Source: an uncultured Alteromonas sp. (GTDB lineage Bacteria; Pseudomonadota; Gammaproteobacteria; Enterobacterales; Alteromonadaceae). From it: DNA of 53,296 nt. Where the stretch lies: the NCBI RefSeq assembly GCF_913058315.1, contig NZ_CAJXQY010000019.1, positions 1 to 53,296 of the forward strand, in the 5' to 3' direction. Made by a program: the position numbers and the translations under genes. Shown here piece after piece: positions 26,807 to 35,680 of the stretch (positions within the stretch are counted from its first letter, which is position 1; every line of letters begins with the position of its first letter). Under the pieces are notes generated by a model. The model was not told the origin of the DNA. It worked only from the letters and a program-made list of their open reading frames with translations, and did no database searches.

Positions 26807-28380
26807 TATAGGAACCTCTCTACCAGGTTAACATGCGCTACTTCTGCTGCCAGTAGAATAGCATACATGGTTACAATTGCCCCGGATGACAAGATAAACA
26901 CGAACACTCGCATACGGTTTCTACGCTGGATTTGTTTCAGATTCAAATGCGTTACCGCACCTAATACCGGGAACGATGTGAGAGCGGTTAATTGTCTGCC
27001 CCGGACCAGCACAGGTCTGATTTGGCTGATTGCAAATGCTAATGCGACGCCCATACCAAAACCAAGAACAAGAATACCTGTGTAGTACACGAGTCGTTTC
27101 GGCCCGGTAGGTGTATCTGGTACCAAGGGGGGCTCGATAATTCTGAATTGAAGCTCCTCTGAAGATACATCCGCTCGACGAGAAAGTTCGGCGGCTTCCT
27201 TTCGACGTAATAATTCTTCGTACTTCTGTTTGGTAATACCATAGTCACGGTTTAGCGCCGTCGATTCTGCTTCGATTTGCGGAATCAGGTCAATTTTGTT
27301 CCTTAACTCCTGAATCTTAGCCTCAAAATCCCCCTCTCTGACTCGCAGTGAGGCAATTTGCCCTTCAAGGCGGCTAATTTCCAGTTTCAGCTCAGTGGCA
27401 AGCGGACTTAAGTTGGTGTCGTCTCCATCTTCGGCGGTTTCACTGAAGTAGGCCTTCAGTTCATCCTGTCGCGATTGTTCGAGGGATGCCAGCAAGTTCT
27501 TGGCCTCAATTACATCGGGATGCTTATCGGTAAATCGTAGTTTTAACTGGTCAATTTTCTCTTCCAGCGATTTTATTCGATCATCGTAGCGGGTCGTAAT
27601 CACTGGTGTATTATCGCCCTGGCGAACATCGAATCCATCGGTAGCACGGCCTGCAGTCATTTGGCTCTTGAGGGACGATACCTGCTGCTGTAACTCTCTG
27701 ATTTGCAATTGGGTATTTTCGAGGTTGGTGGTTGCCCCCTGGAGCGTCGAATAGAACGAGCCGGATACAGGCATTATATCATTATAGCGGCGTTGGAAAT
27801 CAGCCAGTCGTTGCTCAGCTTCGATCAGGCGGGTTTCATATTCTGAAATTTGCTCATCCAAAAAGCGACTCGCCGTATCGGTATCCCGGCGGTTATTCCC
27901 CAGACTGCCCTCAACAAATAAGTCCAGTGTTTCCTGAACTACTCGTTTGGCAAGTTCAGGGTTACGGTTAGAGTAGGAAATATTGTAAATGTTATTTCTG
28001 CCGGTCCTGTCCAGCCTGATATTCTTGCTGAGTGCGTTAATCAGATTGGTGTAACCATCTGCGGTATTGACCGTAATATCGAGGTCAGACTCCCGAGCGA
28101 TAATTTCGATGTTGGATCGACTTAAAAGAGTCTGAGCCATCATCGCAATTTCTTGCTGAGGATTAGTTTGTATGGCTAACCCGCTCAGGAGGGGTTGGAG
28201 CATGGAGCGCGTGTCTACAAATACAACTGCCTCTGATTTATACACGTCGGGCATCATTGCCACATAGCCAAACCCAATAGGACAGATTAGCCATGAGCAC
28301 AGCATAATGTAGCGCTTTTTCAACCAGATCCCACGAATATAATCGAGGACCATTTCTATAGTTTGTTGCAATTCCTGCAT
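26806..28380 (-). CDS. XrtA system polysaccharide chain-length determinant (Wzz-like)
   Basis: A 524-residue inner-membrane polysaccharide co-polymerase. An N-terminal membrane helix (about 21-45) and Wzz-type start (VYKSEAVVFVDTRSMLQPLL) are followed by a long periplasmic coiled coil (about 150-400) with QQQVSSLKSQMTAG. The C-terminal Pro-rich motif EPPLVPDTPTGPKRL leads into a second membrane segment and a third near the end. It controls chain length with the kinase next to it. The length fits TIGR03007-type proteins. Confidence 0.92.
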   Translation of the reverse strand: MQELQQTIEMVLDYIRGIWLKKRYIMLCSWLICPIGFGYVAMMPDVYKSEAVVFVDTRSMLQPLLSGLAIQTNPQQEIAMMAQTLLSRSNIEIIARESDLDITVNTADGYTNLINALSKNIRLDRTGRNNIYNISYSNRNPELAKRVVQETLDLFVEGSLGNNRRDTDTASRFLDEQISEYETRLIEAEQRLADFQRRYNDIMPVSGSFYSTLQGATTNLENTQLQIRELQQQVSSLKSQMTAGRATDGFDVRQGDNTPVITTRYDDRIKSLEEKIDQLKLRFTDKHPDVIEAKNLLASLEQSRQDELKAYFSETAEDGDDTNLSPLATELKLEISRLEGQIASLRVREGDFEAKIQELRNKIDLIPQIEAESTALNRDYGITKQKYEELLRRKEAAELSRRADVSSEELQFRIIEPPLVPDTPTGPKRLVYYTGILVLGFGMGVALAFAISQIRPVLVRGRQLTALTSFPVLGAVTHLNLKQIQRRNRMRVFVFILSSGAIVTMYAILLAAEVAHVNLVERFL

Positions 28381-28430
28381 GATTTCGTCCGTTTACCGCA
28401 AATTAGACACAGTGATTACGATTCTGATTT

Positions 28431-29063
28431 CTAGAACCATGCTTCTGGAATAATAACGATATCACCAGGTAACATATCCACATTTTTTGAAATATCACCA
28501 TCACGAATTAAATCATCGATAGCAATTTTGTAAGTATTCTGACGGCCATCAACAACACGAATTAACTTTGCGTCATTACCATCGGCAAACTCGGTTAATC
28601 CCCCTACTGAAATCATCAGGTCGAGCAGAGTCATATGTTCAGTGAAGTTAATTGCTCGGGGATTAGTAGCTTCACCAATTACCCGGACCTGTTCGCTAAG
28701 TGGTCCTGAAAAACCATTTACGCTAACGGTAACACGTGGGTTATTGATGTAAGTTGACAGTTTTTCTTCGATTTCACGCGCTAACATCGTTGGGGTACGG
28801 CCTGATACATCCAGGTCTTCAACCAGCGCTGTGGTGACTTTCCCATCCGGACGAACTACAAAGCTGCCTGAAATTTCAGGGTTTCGCCAAACAAAAATTG
28901 AAACGTTATCACCTGGGCCAATCAGATATTTGTAGTCATTAACATCCGTGGTTAGTGAGGGACGGGTGGTAGCCTGGGGCAGACTGCTGGTTCCACTACA
29001 TCCGGTCAGTAAAGTTCCCAGTGCAGCCGCAACGAATAATAACCTGGTATTTACCTTTTCCAT
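28431..29063 (-). CDS. XrtA system polysaccharide export lipoprotein (Wza-like, EpsE)
   Basis: A 210-residue outer-membrane export lipoprotein. The signal peptide ends LLTGC with Cys22 as the lipidation site. The polysaccharide export domain begins IGPGDNVSIFVWRNPEISG, and an SLBB-type domain is seen from about residue 110 (VRVIGEATNPRAI). It forms the periplasmic to outer-membrane channel for the polymer. It is the first gene of the minus-strand operon that continues with chain-length, kinase and barrel genes. Confidence 0.93.
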   Translation of the reverse strand: MEKVNTRLLFVAAALGTLLTGCSGTSSLPQATTRPSLTTDVNDYKYLIGPGDNVSIFVWRNPEISGSFVVRPDGKVTTALVEDLDVSGRTPTMLAREIEEKLSTYINNPRVTVSVNGFSGPLSEQVRVIGEATNPRAINFTEHMTLLDLMISVGGLTEFADGNDAKLIRVVDGRQNTYKIAIDDLIRDGDISKNVDMLPGDIVIIPEAWF

Positions 29064-29258
29064 GCTTTTCTATCCTGTACTTAACAAATTAATCGACGTG
29101 TGACGTCTCAACTTAGCAGACTTTTTAAGTCCGTTGTTAAAATTTAGCCACTAATATAATGCGATAGTGTGCAATTAGTCTATCTCATTCAAAAAAAATG
29201 TCATATCATAAATCCCGACAGCGGAAATTACGTCAATAACAGGCTGGTAAAAGACAAT
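29064..29258. promoter_or_regulatory. Divergent control region between the export operon and the priming transferase operon
   Basis: A 195-base region between the two divergent EPS operons. A TATAAT (29155-29160) with TTGTTA (29134-29139, 15-base spacer) could start the plus-strand operon. Two perfect 5-3-5 dyads, GACGT-GTG-ACGTC (29095-29107) and GACTT-TTT-AAGTC (29119-29131), are possible binding sites for a regulator. No sigma-54 consensus was found. The minus-strand promoter is not clear. Confidence 0.5.
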
Positions 29259-30671
29259 ATGGCAGTTGCAAAAAACAGACAAAATAAGCGTTCTAACGCG
29301 TTAGTTATCACAGAAGCTTTGCTTGTTTCGTACGTGGGTTACATCACCAGCTTTATTCTGGTTCAATTAAATCTGATAGCTGAACCTGATATAGAAAATC
29401 TCACCATCAATATTTTTCTGATCACGTTATCAGTGCTGCTGTGCTCTCTGTCAGTAGGGCTTTACGAAGCGAAATTACGCGAGACGTTCAGGGGAATTAT
29501 CCGGCGCATATTTGTTAGTTTGGGCCTGAGTTATTTTATTGTAGAAATACTGACCGGCACCTTATTCGCGTCGCTGGACATGCATTCTTATTATCTGCCA
29601 ACGGCTATTTGCCTGAATATTATCGCGCTGGTGTTTTTCCGCTATTTTACCAACCGCCTGGGTTTGTTGGGTTTAGGCCGGGTTCGGTTAGTGGTATTGG
29701 GCGCTGGCGAGCGAGCATCAATTATTGAAAAGCGCATGCGCCGTGACGTTGACCGTCTTGGCTTCGAATTGCTGGGGTTTGTACCAGTACCCGGCGATAA
29801 CCGGGAAGATGGCATTAAAAATGAAAAAATCATCCACGTAAAGGTCGATGAAAGCCTGCGTAACTTCGTGGTTGAAAATGATATTGAAGAGATTGTCATA
29901 GCGTGTGACCAGCGACGGGGCACCTTGCCCATCGAAATATTGTTTGATTGCCGCTTGCGCGGAATTGAAGTCACCGATCTACTCGACTTTATGGAACGTG
30001 AGACCGGTCAGATAGCGGTTAACCTGATGTACCCTAGCTGGGTCATATATTCCAATGGCTTCCACTCGCAAAACTATCTGCGCGATGCACTTGATTATTC
30101 GATGAATGCGGTGCTGGCTTCATTTGTATTGTTCTTTGCCTGGCCGTTTATGCTGATAACCGCCATGATCATTTATCTTGATGATGGACGCAGAACCAAA
30201 AGTTCAGTGTTCTATAAGCAAGAGCGAGTCGGGCAAAACGGTCGGCTGTTTAAAATAATAAAATTCCGCAGCATGCGTCCTGATGCCGAAAAAGACGGTG
30301 CAAAATGGGCAACCAAAAACGATAACCGGGTGACCCGCATCGGCGCGTTTATCCGCAAGTATCGCATCGACGAACTGCCTCAGTTAATAAACGTATTTAA
30401 AGGTGAGATGTCTTTTATCGGGCCACGCCCCGAGCGCCCGGAGTTTGTGGAACAACTCGTTAAAGAGGTGCCCTATTATAATCAGCGCCACAACGTTAAA
30501 CCGGGATTAGCCGGGTGGGCACAGTTAAATTATCCTTATGGTGCAAGCGTTGAAGATTCGATGGAAAAACTGAAATTCGATTTATACTACGTTAAGCATC
30601 AAAGCCTGTTATTGGATATTCTCATTCTCATCCGTACCGTTGAGATAGTCTTATTTGGTAAAGGGCGATAA
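29259..30671 (+). CDS. Undecaprenyl-phosphate sugar phosphotransferase, EpsB type (XrtA-associated)
   Basis: The priming enzyme that transfers a sugar 1-phosphate to undecaprenyl phosphate. The 470-residue protein has four N-terminal membrane helices, a Rossmann-like domain (RLVVLGAGERASIIEKR), another membrane helix and the C-terminal catalytic domain. That domain carries KFRSMRPDAE, IGAFIRKYRIDELPQL, GPRPERPEF and PGLAGWAQ. ATG at 29259 was chosen; a GTG 90 bases upstream also opens the frame but lies within the predicted transcription start. Ribosome site is weak. It starts an operon with the deacetylase, exosortase and methyltransferase. Confidence 0.93.
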   Translation: MAVAKNRQNKRSNALVITEALLVSYVGYITSFILVQLNLIAEPDIENLTINIFLITLSVLLCSLSVGLYEAKLRETFRGIIRRIFVSLGLSYFIVEILTGTLFASLDMHSYYLPTAICLNIIALVFFRYFTNRLGLLGLGRVRLVVLGAGERASIIEKRMRRDVDRLGFELLGFVPVPGDNREDGIKNEKIIHVKVDESLRNFVVENDIEEIVIACDQRRGTLPIEILFDCRLRGIEVTDLLDFMERETGQIAVNLMYPSWVIYSNGFHSQNYLRDALDYSMNAVLASFVLFFAWPFMLITAMIIYLDDGRRTKSSVFYKQERVGQNGRLFKIIKFRSMRPDAEKDGAKWATKNDNRVTRIGAFIRKYRIDELPQLINVFKGEMSFIGPRPERPEFVEQLVKEVPYYNQRHNVKPGLAGWAQLNYPYGASVEDSMEKLKFDLYYVKHQSLLLDILILIRTVEIVLFGKGR

Positions 30672-30673
30672 CC

Positions 30674-31516
30674 GTGGGTGCTTTGGATTCCCGTTTAAAT
30701 GCCATGACAGTAGATGTGGAAGATTATTTCCAGGTCTCTGCGTTTGAGTCGGTTTTTACGCCTGATGACTGGCCGGAAATTCCGCTGAGGGTGGAAGATA
30801 ATACCCACCGTTTGTTAGACATCTTTGCTGAATTTAACGTTAAATCGACCTTTTTTACACTGGGCTGGGTTGGCAAACGTTGCCCCGGTTTAATTAAACG
30901 CATTGTGGATGAAGGCCATGAGCTAGCCAGTCATGGGTTAAACCACAGGCGCGCGACAACCATGGATCGTCAGGCATTTATTGATGACGTACAGACCAGC
31001 AAAGCGATTCTAGAAGATGCTGGTGGTGTCGCTATAAAAGGGTACCGGGCGCCAAGCTTTTCTGTAAATGACACTAATCAGTGGATTTATGAAGTACTGG
31101 TAGAGCTTGGCTTTACTTATTCTTCCAGTACCTATCCGGTTGTACATGATTTGTATGGTGTTCCGGACTGGCCACGATTTAAGCACGAGCGACCGGAAGG
31201 GATAACCGAAATTCCGGTTCCGACCATTGTCAAAAAAGGCAATAACGTTGGCATTGGCGGTGGTGGTTATTTTCGCCTGTATCCTTACTGGCTCTCCAAA
31301 AAGCGTATTGAGCGGTTTATGCAAACGGAGTCTGCCCCTTACAGTTTTTATTTTCACCCCTGGGAAATAGATCCTCAGCAGCCTCGAATTAATCAGGCAC
31401 CGCTGAAATCCAAGGTTCGACATTACATCAACCTGAGTAAGATGGAAGGTAAGTTAAAACTACTTCTGGCAGATTATCGCTGGGGTACAATGCAAGACGC
31501 TTACGAACTTAAATAG
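30674..31516 (+). CDS. XrtA system polysaccharide deacetylase
   Basis: A 280-residue NodB-type deacetylase, probably removing N-acetyl groups from the exopolysaccharide. The metal and catalytic motifs are TVDVEDYF (Asp pair), ASHGLNHRR (H-x3-H) and GYRAPSFS. The C-terminal FYFHPWEIDPQQPRI matches the DUF3473 region found in PEP-CTERM-associated deacetylases. Start is GTG at 30674, two bases after the preceding stop, with AAGGG ahead. No signal peptide, as in other members. Confidence 0.93.
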   Translation: MGALDSRLNAMTVDVEDYFQVSAFESVFTPDDWPEIPLRVEDNTHRLLDIFAEFNVKSTFFTLGWVGKRCPGLIKRIVDEGHELASHGLNHRRATTMDRQAFIDDVQTSKAILEDAGGVAIKGYRAPSFSVNDTNQWIYEVLVELGFTYSSSTYPVVHDLYGVPDWPRFKHERPEGITEIPVPTIVKKGNNVGIGGGGYFRLYPYWLSKKRIERFMQTESAPYSFYFHPWEIDPQQPRINQAPLKSKVRHYINLSKMEGKLKLLLADYRWGTMQDAYELK

Positions 31517-31533
31517 AATCGCGGTGGTAAATC

Positions 31534-33075
31534 ATGCAGGAGCAAGCAGTCGCAGGTAATAGCGATAAGGACGTAAACAAGGCTTTTTCTGTCCGGATGG
31601 TGCCCGTGGTGTTGGTATTAGTCGCCTGGGCAGTGGTATTTCATCAGGGATTGTTTACCGCCATGGATATCTGGTACAACTCAGATATTTTCAATCATTG
31701 CTTATTCGTTATCCCTGGCTCATTTTTTCTTATTTACCTGAAGCGCAAAGCTTTACTGGCTCAGCCCGTTAAGCCTAACTATTGGGTGATATTATTCATT
31801 CTCCCCGCTATTGCGCTCTACGCCATAGGCCTGGCCGGTGATGTGCAGTTGTTTATGCATGCAGCAATGTTTGGCTTGTTACCGGTACTAATATGGATGG
31901 TGCTTGGTAATAAAGCGACCTGGCAAATTTTATTTCCGCTGTTGTTTATCCTCTTCTGTATTCCGGTGGGGGAGGAGTTGGTGCCTTACTTACAACAAAT
32001 AGCGGCCACTTTCTCTGTAGACCTGCTCGAGCTTTCCGGCATCCCGGTGTTTCGCAGCGGACTTTATATCGAGATCCCCAAGGGACGCTTTCTGGTGGCC
32101 GAAGCCTGCTCAGGTATCAGCTTTTTTATTGCCTCGCTGGTGATTGGTTGCCTGTATGCTTATCTCAATATGTATAGTCCACAACGGCGGACGGTTTTTG
32201 TTTTACTGTCAGTTATCTTTCCTATAGCAGCCAATATCGTCAGAGTTTACGGCATTATTTTAATCGCCCACTTATCCGATATGCAGTATGCAGTGGGGGC
32301 CGATCATCTTATTTATGGTTGGTTTTTCTTCGCGTTTGTCATTGTATGTTTGATTGGTATCGGCGAATTGCTGCGTGATAAAGCACCGCAGCAAAGTCAG
32401 GAGGTTGCGCAGGCTATTCAGCCTCAGACATCTTTCAGAGCGGCCAGGGGCGGTCTGATTGCGGTTGGTATTTTATTGCTGGTAGCTGCAGGCTGGTATC
32501 AGTTTATCGCCGCCGCCATCCCGGATAAGCAAGTACAAAAGTTTGAGTTTGCCAACAAGCATAACGCCAAACCGCTCAGCGAAGACGAGATTCACTGGCT
32601 GACCTGGCGTGCCGGGTTCCGTTCTCCAACTGTGGCACAATATCAACAATTCACAACGCCTTATGCGGCCCCCATCACGGTTTACCAGGCTTTTTATGCT
32701 GCGGGCGACGGTGAATTGGTGAGTTCTCTAAACCGGCTCTACGACCAGGATAGTTGGACCCGGGTAGAGGTCATTGCGCTGCCGTCTGCCATTGAAACGC
32801 CCTTCGCTTTGGAATTACTTTCCTCACCAGCCGGCCAATTGCGGCTTATAGCCAGCTGGTATGTCTTAGGTGAGCAGACCTTCGCAGGCAAACAACAAAC
32901 CAAACTACAACAAATAGTCACTACGTTAGGCGGGGAACCTGCCCATGGCGCAGTGGTTATCATGTCGATGGAAGTGGAGAGAAGGTTCCTGGCGTCGCAG
33001 CAACAATGGTTTATTGAAAAGGTCGCCCAGGAGTATCCAACACTTTCGCAGCAATCGCGATTGGTGGGGAAATAG
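31534..33075 (+). CDS. xrtA: Exosortase A fused to an EpsI-type C-terminal domain
   Basis: An inner-membrane cysteine transpeptidase-like enzyme that sorts PEP-CTERM proteins. The 513-residue protein has an eight-helix exosortase core (about 20-285) with the triad residues C192 (in EACSGISF), R237 (ANIVRVYG) and H258 (ADHLIYGW). A linker and one more membrane helix (about 303-323) lead to a C-terminal domain (325-513) of the EpsI/DUF3485 type, also seen as a separate gene elsewhere. All catalytic positions are kept, so it should be active. No PEP-CTERM substrate is in the window, so the substrates are elsewhere in the genome. Confidence 0.95.
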   Translation: MQEQAVAGNSDKDVNKAFSVRMVPVVLVLVAWAVVFHQGLFTAMDIWYNSDIFNHCLFVIPGSFFLIYLKRKALLAQPVKPNYWVILFILPAIALYAIGLAGDVQLFMHAAMFGLLPVLIWMVLGNKATWQILFPLLFILFCIPVGEELVPYLQQIAATFSVDLLELSGIPVFRSGLYIEIPKGRFLVAEACSGISFFIASLVIGCLYAYLNMYSPQRRTVFVLLSVIFPIAANIVRVYGIILIAHLSDMQYAVGADHLIYGWFFFAFVIVCLIGIGELLRDKAPQQSQEVAQAIQPQTSFRAARGGLIAVGILLLVAAGWYQFIAAAIPDKQVQKFEFANKHNAKPLSEDEIHWLTWRAGFRSPTVAQYQQFTTPYAAPITVYQAFYAAGDGELVSSLNRLYDQDSWTRVEVIALPSAIETPFALELLSSPAGQLRLIASWYVLGEQTFAGKQQTKLQQIVTTLGGEPAHGAVVIMSMEVERRFLASQQQWFIEKVAQEYPTLSQQSRLVGK

Positions 33076-33077
33076 CG

Positions 33078-33977
33078 TTGTCAGAGCAAGTTGGCAGTTT
33101 ACGTAACCTGCCAGGCTGGTTAAACCGGTTAGTGGTTTGGTTTCAGATGCACGATGCAAAAGGGAAGTATGCTTTCTATCGGTTTATGTGTAAGCACTTT
33201 GCCGACCGCTATGTACGTTATCATTTCGACGAAGCTACGTTTGTTCTCCCCGTTGATGAATGGTGTTTTTGGCTTGAGGGCGGGCCTGCTAATTACTATC
33301 TGGATGAATTCGGGCCTTTTTGCGACCTGCTCAATAAACTTGGCCATTTTTCTTTTTTTGATTTAGGTGCCGATATAGGCACTGTGAGTGCACTGGTATC
33401 GCGAAACTGCGCTCGGCTGCAAAACGTGATTGCCTTTGAACCTAACCCCGGCTCTTATGCCATGCTTGGGTATAACCTGGCTCGCCTCGATGTGCCGGCT
33501 GTGGCCGTCAATCAGGCGGTTTCAGACTTTGAAGGCATGGTGAGTTTTACAACTGGCAATACGCAAACCGGTGACCACGAGGGGCATATTTTACCTGACT
33601 CAACTGGTAATACCCGGGTCACTTCAATCGATAAGTATCTGGCCGGCCAAAGTATTCAGCTGGCAGATAAGTTAGTGTTAAAAATCGATGTGGAAGGCCA
33701 GGAAATTCAGGCTGTAAAAGGAGCACTGCAAACAGTCCAACACGCTTATGGCGCGGTGTTGTTGTTGGAAATACATCCTGAGGTACTGGCGTCTCAAAAG
33801 CTAACCCCGGAAGATATGTTTGCACAAATCGAATCGATGCTGGACGTCACCTGGTTTGTGCCGATGTATTCTCAGCAAATAGTCGACAGGCAGCAGCCCT
33901 TTTTCAACCAGTTCCCGGTGAAACAGTACGATGTCATCGCATTGACACCGACCCTGCAACACTTACTTCATTGCTGA
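33078..33977 (+). CDS. FkbM family SAM-dependent methyltransferase
   Basis: A 299-residue enzyme with a Rossmann SAM-binding segment FSFFDLGADIGTVSALVS and the following acidic strand VIAFEPNPGSYAML, then IDKYL and LKIDVEGQEIQAVKGA, the FkbM signature. It probably O-methylates a sugar of the repeat unit. TTG at 33078 is two bases past the exosortase stop; the next in-frame ATG is 33148. Its 3' end overlaps the opposite-strand beta-helix gene by ten bases. Confidence 0.87.
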   Translation: MSEQVGSLRNLPGWLNRLVVWFQMHDAKGKYAFYRFMCKHFADRYVRYHFDEATFVLPVDEWCFWLEGGPANYYLDEFGPFCDLLNKLGHFSFFDLGADIGTVSALVSRNCARLQNVIAFEPNPGSYAMLGYNLARLDVPAVAVNQAVSDFEGMVSFTTGNTQTGDHEGHILPDSTGNTRVTSIDKYLAGQSIQLADKLVLKIDVEGQEIQAVKGALQTVQHAYGAVLLLEIHPEVLASQKLTPEDMFAQIESMLDVTWFVPMYSQQIVDRQQPFFNQFPVKQYDVIALTPTLQHLLHC

Positions 33978-35083
33978 TTTATCGGGTAAAGCGTATCAAA
34001 AACCAACTGCTGATAATGGGCCGGAAAGCGCTCTATAACTCTCTTTTTGACGCCAGCCGGTAAATCACTTATCCGGTGATTATTTTTTACTTCAGCGTTG
34101 CCGCCATTGCGTTTTCTAATAAGTTGGTTAGTTCCGTTATCGGTGATCAATACATTACGTGTAGCCCCGTAGCGGTATTCAATGGCATTGGGATAAGCGT
34201 GTTTTTGGATAATCCGGTTACCTTTAACAACAGTGCCTGGGGATGTTTCCAGAATAATGCCAGCATCGGCGTTAGGGTGGTTGTTGTTGGCATGATAAAT
34301 AATATTACTGGCAATGAGCCCGCCCTGATTACCTCTGGCGGCCATGCCGAAACCAATACCACGATCACTGTTTATAATAACGTTATTGACCACTCTATTG
34401 TTTTGACTGTTATTCCATAAATGAATTGCATGTTCGGCTATCCGATTTTCCGGGCTGGCTATGCCAACAAATTGGTTTGACTCGATTAACCAGTCCTTAC
34501 CAAGGTGTAAATCTATGCCGCCGATGTAATATTGTGGGCCTATGCCCTGAGTATACCCAAAGGTACAGTGGCGGATTATGCCATTGTCCGCAGCGACCTG
34601 GCTATTGGCCCGGTGGCTGACTTTTAGCAGTTGCTCATAGGCATCCTGTAAAACACAGTGTTCGATAACGGCATAGTCGGCATTGGCCTCACCTACAATC
34701 TGTATAATGTGGTGGGGGGCTGCTTCACCGGTTAAGCCGGAAAATGTGAAGTATTTACCGGTGACCCTGATTAGGTTTTTTACCTGTTTAGACGGGCGCA
34801 TTCCCGCTCCCCTCAACGTGGTGGTTGACGGATCGCCAGAGGCGGATGTTAATGCTATGTGGTTACCGGTGACATTGAGCGTATTATTCAGCTGGTAAAC
34901 GCCTTCAGCGATAATAATTTGGGTATCTCCACCGCGCTGATTAGCTTGCCTGACTGCTTGATAGAGCGCCTGCGCAGAGTCAACCGCAATGGTATGTGTG
35001 TAACGGGAGGGTGTAGGCAACTCCCTGGCTTGGATGACCAAAGTATAGAGTGTCAGAATGACCAAAAAGCCTATGCGCTGCAT
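33968..35083 (-). CDS. Secreted right-handed beta-helix protein
   Basis: A 371-residue exported protein. A signal peptide (1-19, cleavage after IQA) is followed by a parallel beta-helix with short regular turns (NADYAVIEHC, GIIRHCTFG, NRVVNNVIINSD, GLIASNIIYH, VVKGNRIIQ). The N-terminal region (QALYQAVRQANQRGGDTQII, IAEGVYQL) is the usual cap of PL6-type lyases and related surface glycan enzymes. It may cleave or epimerise the locus polysaccharide during export or release; no catalytic residue set can be named by eye. It is the last gene of a minus-strand group, three bases after the hexapeptide gene. Confidence 0.8.
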   Translation of the reverse strand: MQRIGFLVILTLYTLVIQARELPTPSRYTHTIAVDSAQALYQAVRQANQRGGDTQIIIAEGVYQLNNTLNVTGNHIALTSASGDPSTTTLRGAGMRPSKQVKNLIRVTGKYFTFSGLTGEAAPHHIIQIVGEANADYAVIEHCVLQDAYEQLLKVSHRANSQVAADNGIIRHCTFGYTQGIGPQYYIGGIDLHLGKDWLIESNQFVGIASPENRIAEHAIHLWNNSQNNRVVNNVIINSDRGIGFGMAARGNQGGLIASNIIYHANNNHPNADAGIILETSPGTVVKGNRIIQKHAYPNAIEYRYGATRNVLITDNGTNQLIRKRNGGNAEVKNNHRISDLPAGVKKRVIERFPAHYQQLVFDTLYPINQQ

Positions 35084-35086
35084 ACG

Positions 35087-35680
35087 TTAATCCCCTGCAG
35101 GCTTTCTGCTGCCAAGGACTTTGGCCGGGTTTCCTCCCACTATGGCATAATCGGGAACCGGGCTAATGACTACACTGCCAGCGCCTATCACACATTTCTT
35201 GCCAATATCGGCCATGACCATAGCGCCGTTTCCAAGCCAGCTGTCTTCGCCAATGGTAACCTGAGTAAACACTCCGCCTTGTTCCCGCAAAGGCGTATCC
35301 GGGTCAGTAAAGTTATGCTGACCTTTACCACTCATAATATGGACACCACTGCCCAGTAAACAATTCTCACCGATAGCGCATTTCCCTATGTTGCATTGCG
35401 GGCCGATATAGGTGCCGGTGCCAATGTGGGTGTCATTTTGGGAGAACAAAGTACCAAAACCAATCACTACTTCCTGGCTGGTGCGTTTAAAAATGAGTGA
35501 ATAGAAAGCCGCGCGTAAATAAACGCCCAGCATGCCTGGCCATAGGCTCATCAACTGTGACCAACTGGTGGTTGCCTGGTCTTTGCCCATCAGAACGCTT
35601 TGTAGTTTGTAGCATAAAAAGAATGGCAGAATCAGTACTATAAACAGCAGTCTCAGAGCGCTTTTTATCAGGGCTTTCAT
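35087..35680 (-). CDS. Left-handed beta-helix (hexapeptide) acyltransferase
   Basis: A 197-residue protein with an N-terminal hydrophobic stretch (10-25) and then hexapeptide repeats (IGTGTYIGPQCNIGKCAIGENCLLGSGVHI, split by turns). It ends VPDYAIVGGNPAKVLGSRK, the standard terminal motif. It most likely O- or N-acetylates a sugar of the repeat unit. Its start overlaps the stop of the glycosyltransferase gene by four bases (ATGA), so both are translated together. Confidence 0.85.
   Translation of the reverse strand: MKALIKSALRLLFIVLILPFFLCYKLQSVLMGKDQATTSWSQLMSLWPGMLGVYLRAAFYSLIFKRTSQEVVIGFGTLFSQNDTHIGTGTYIGPQCNIGKCAIGENCLLGSGVHIMSGKGQHNFTDPDTPLREQGGVFTQVTIGEDSWLGNGAMVMADIGKKCVIGAGSVVISPVPDYAIVGGNPAKVLGSRKPAGD

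Noticed and set aside
31534..33075. PEP-CTERM substrate among the locus proteins
   Set aside because: No protein in the window ends with a PEP motif, a hydrophobic helix and an arginine-rich tail; the exosortase itself is the enzyme, not a substrate.
34859..35359. 166-codon plus-strand frame across the beta-helix and acyltransferase genes
   Set aside because: It spans two well-supported minus-strand genes, and its translation has no recognisable features.
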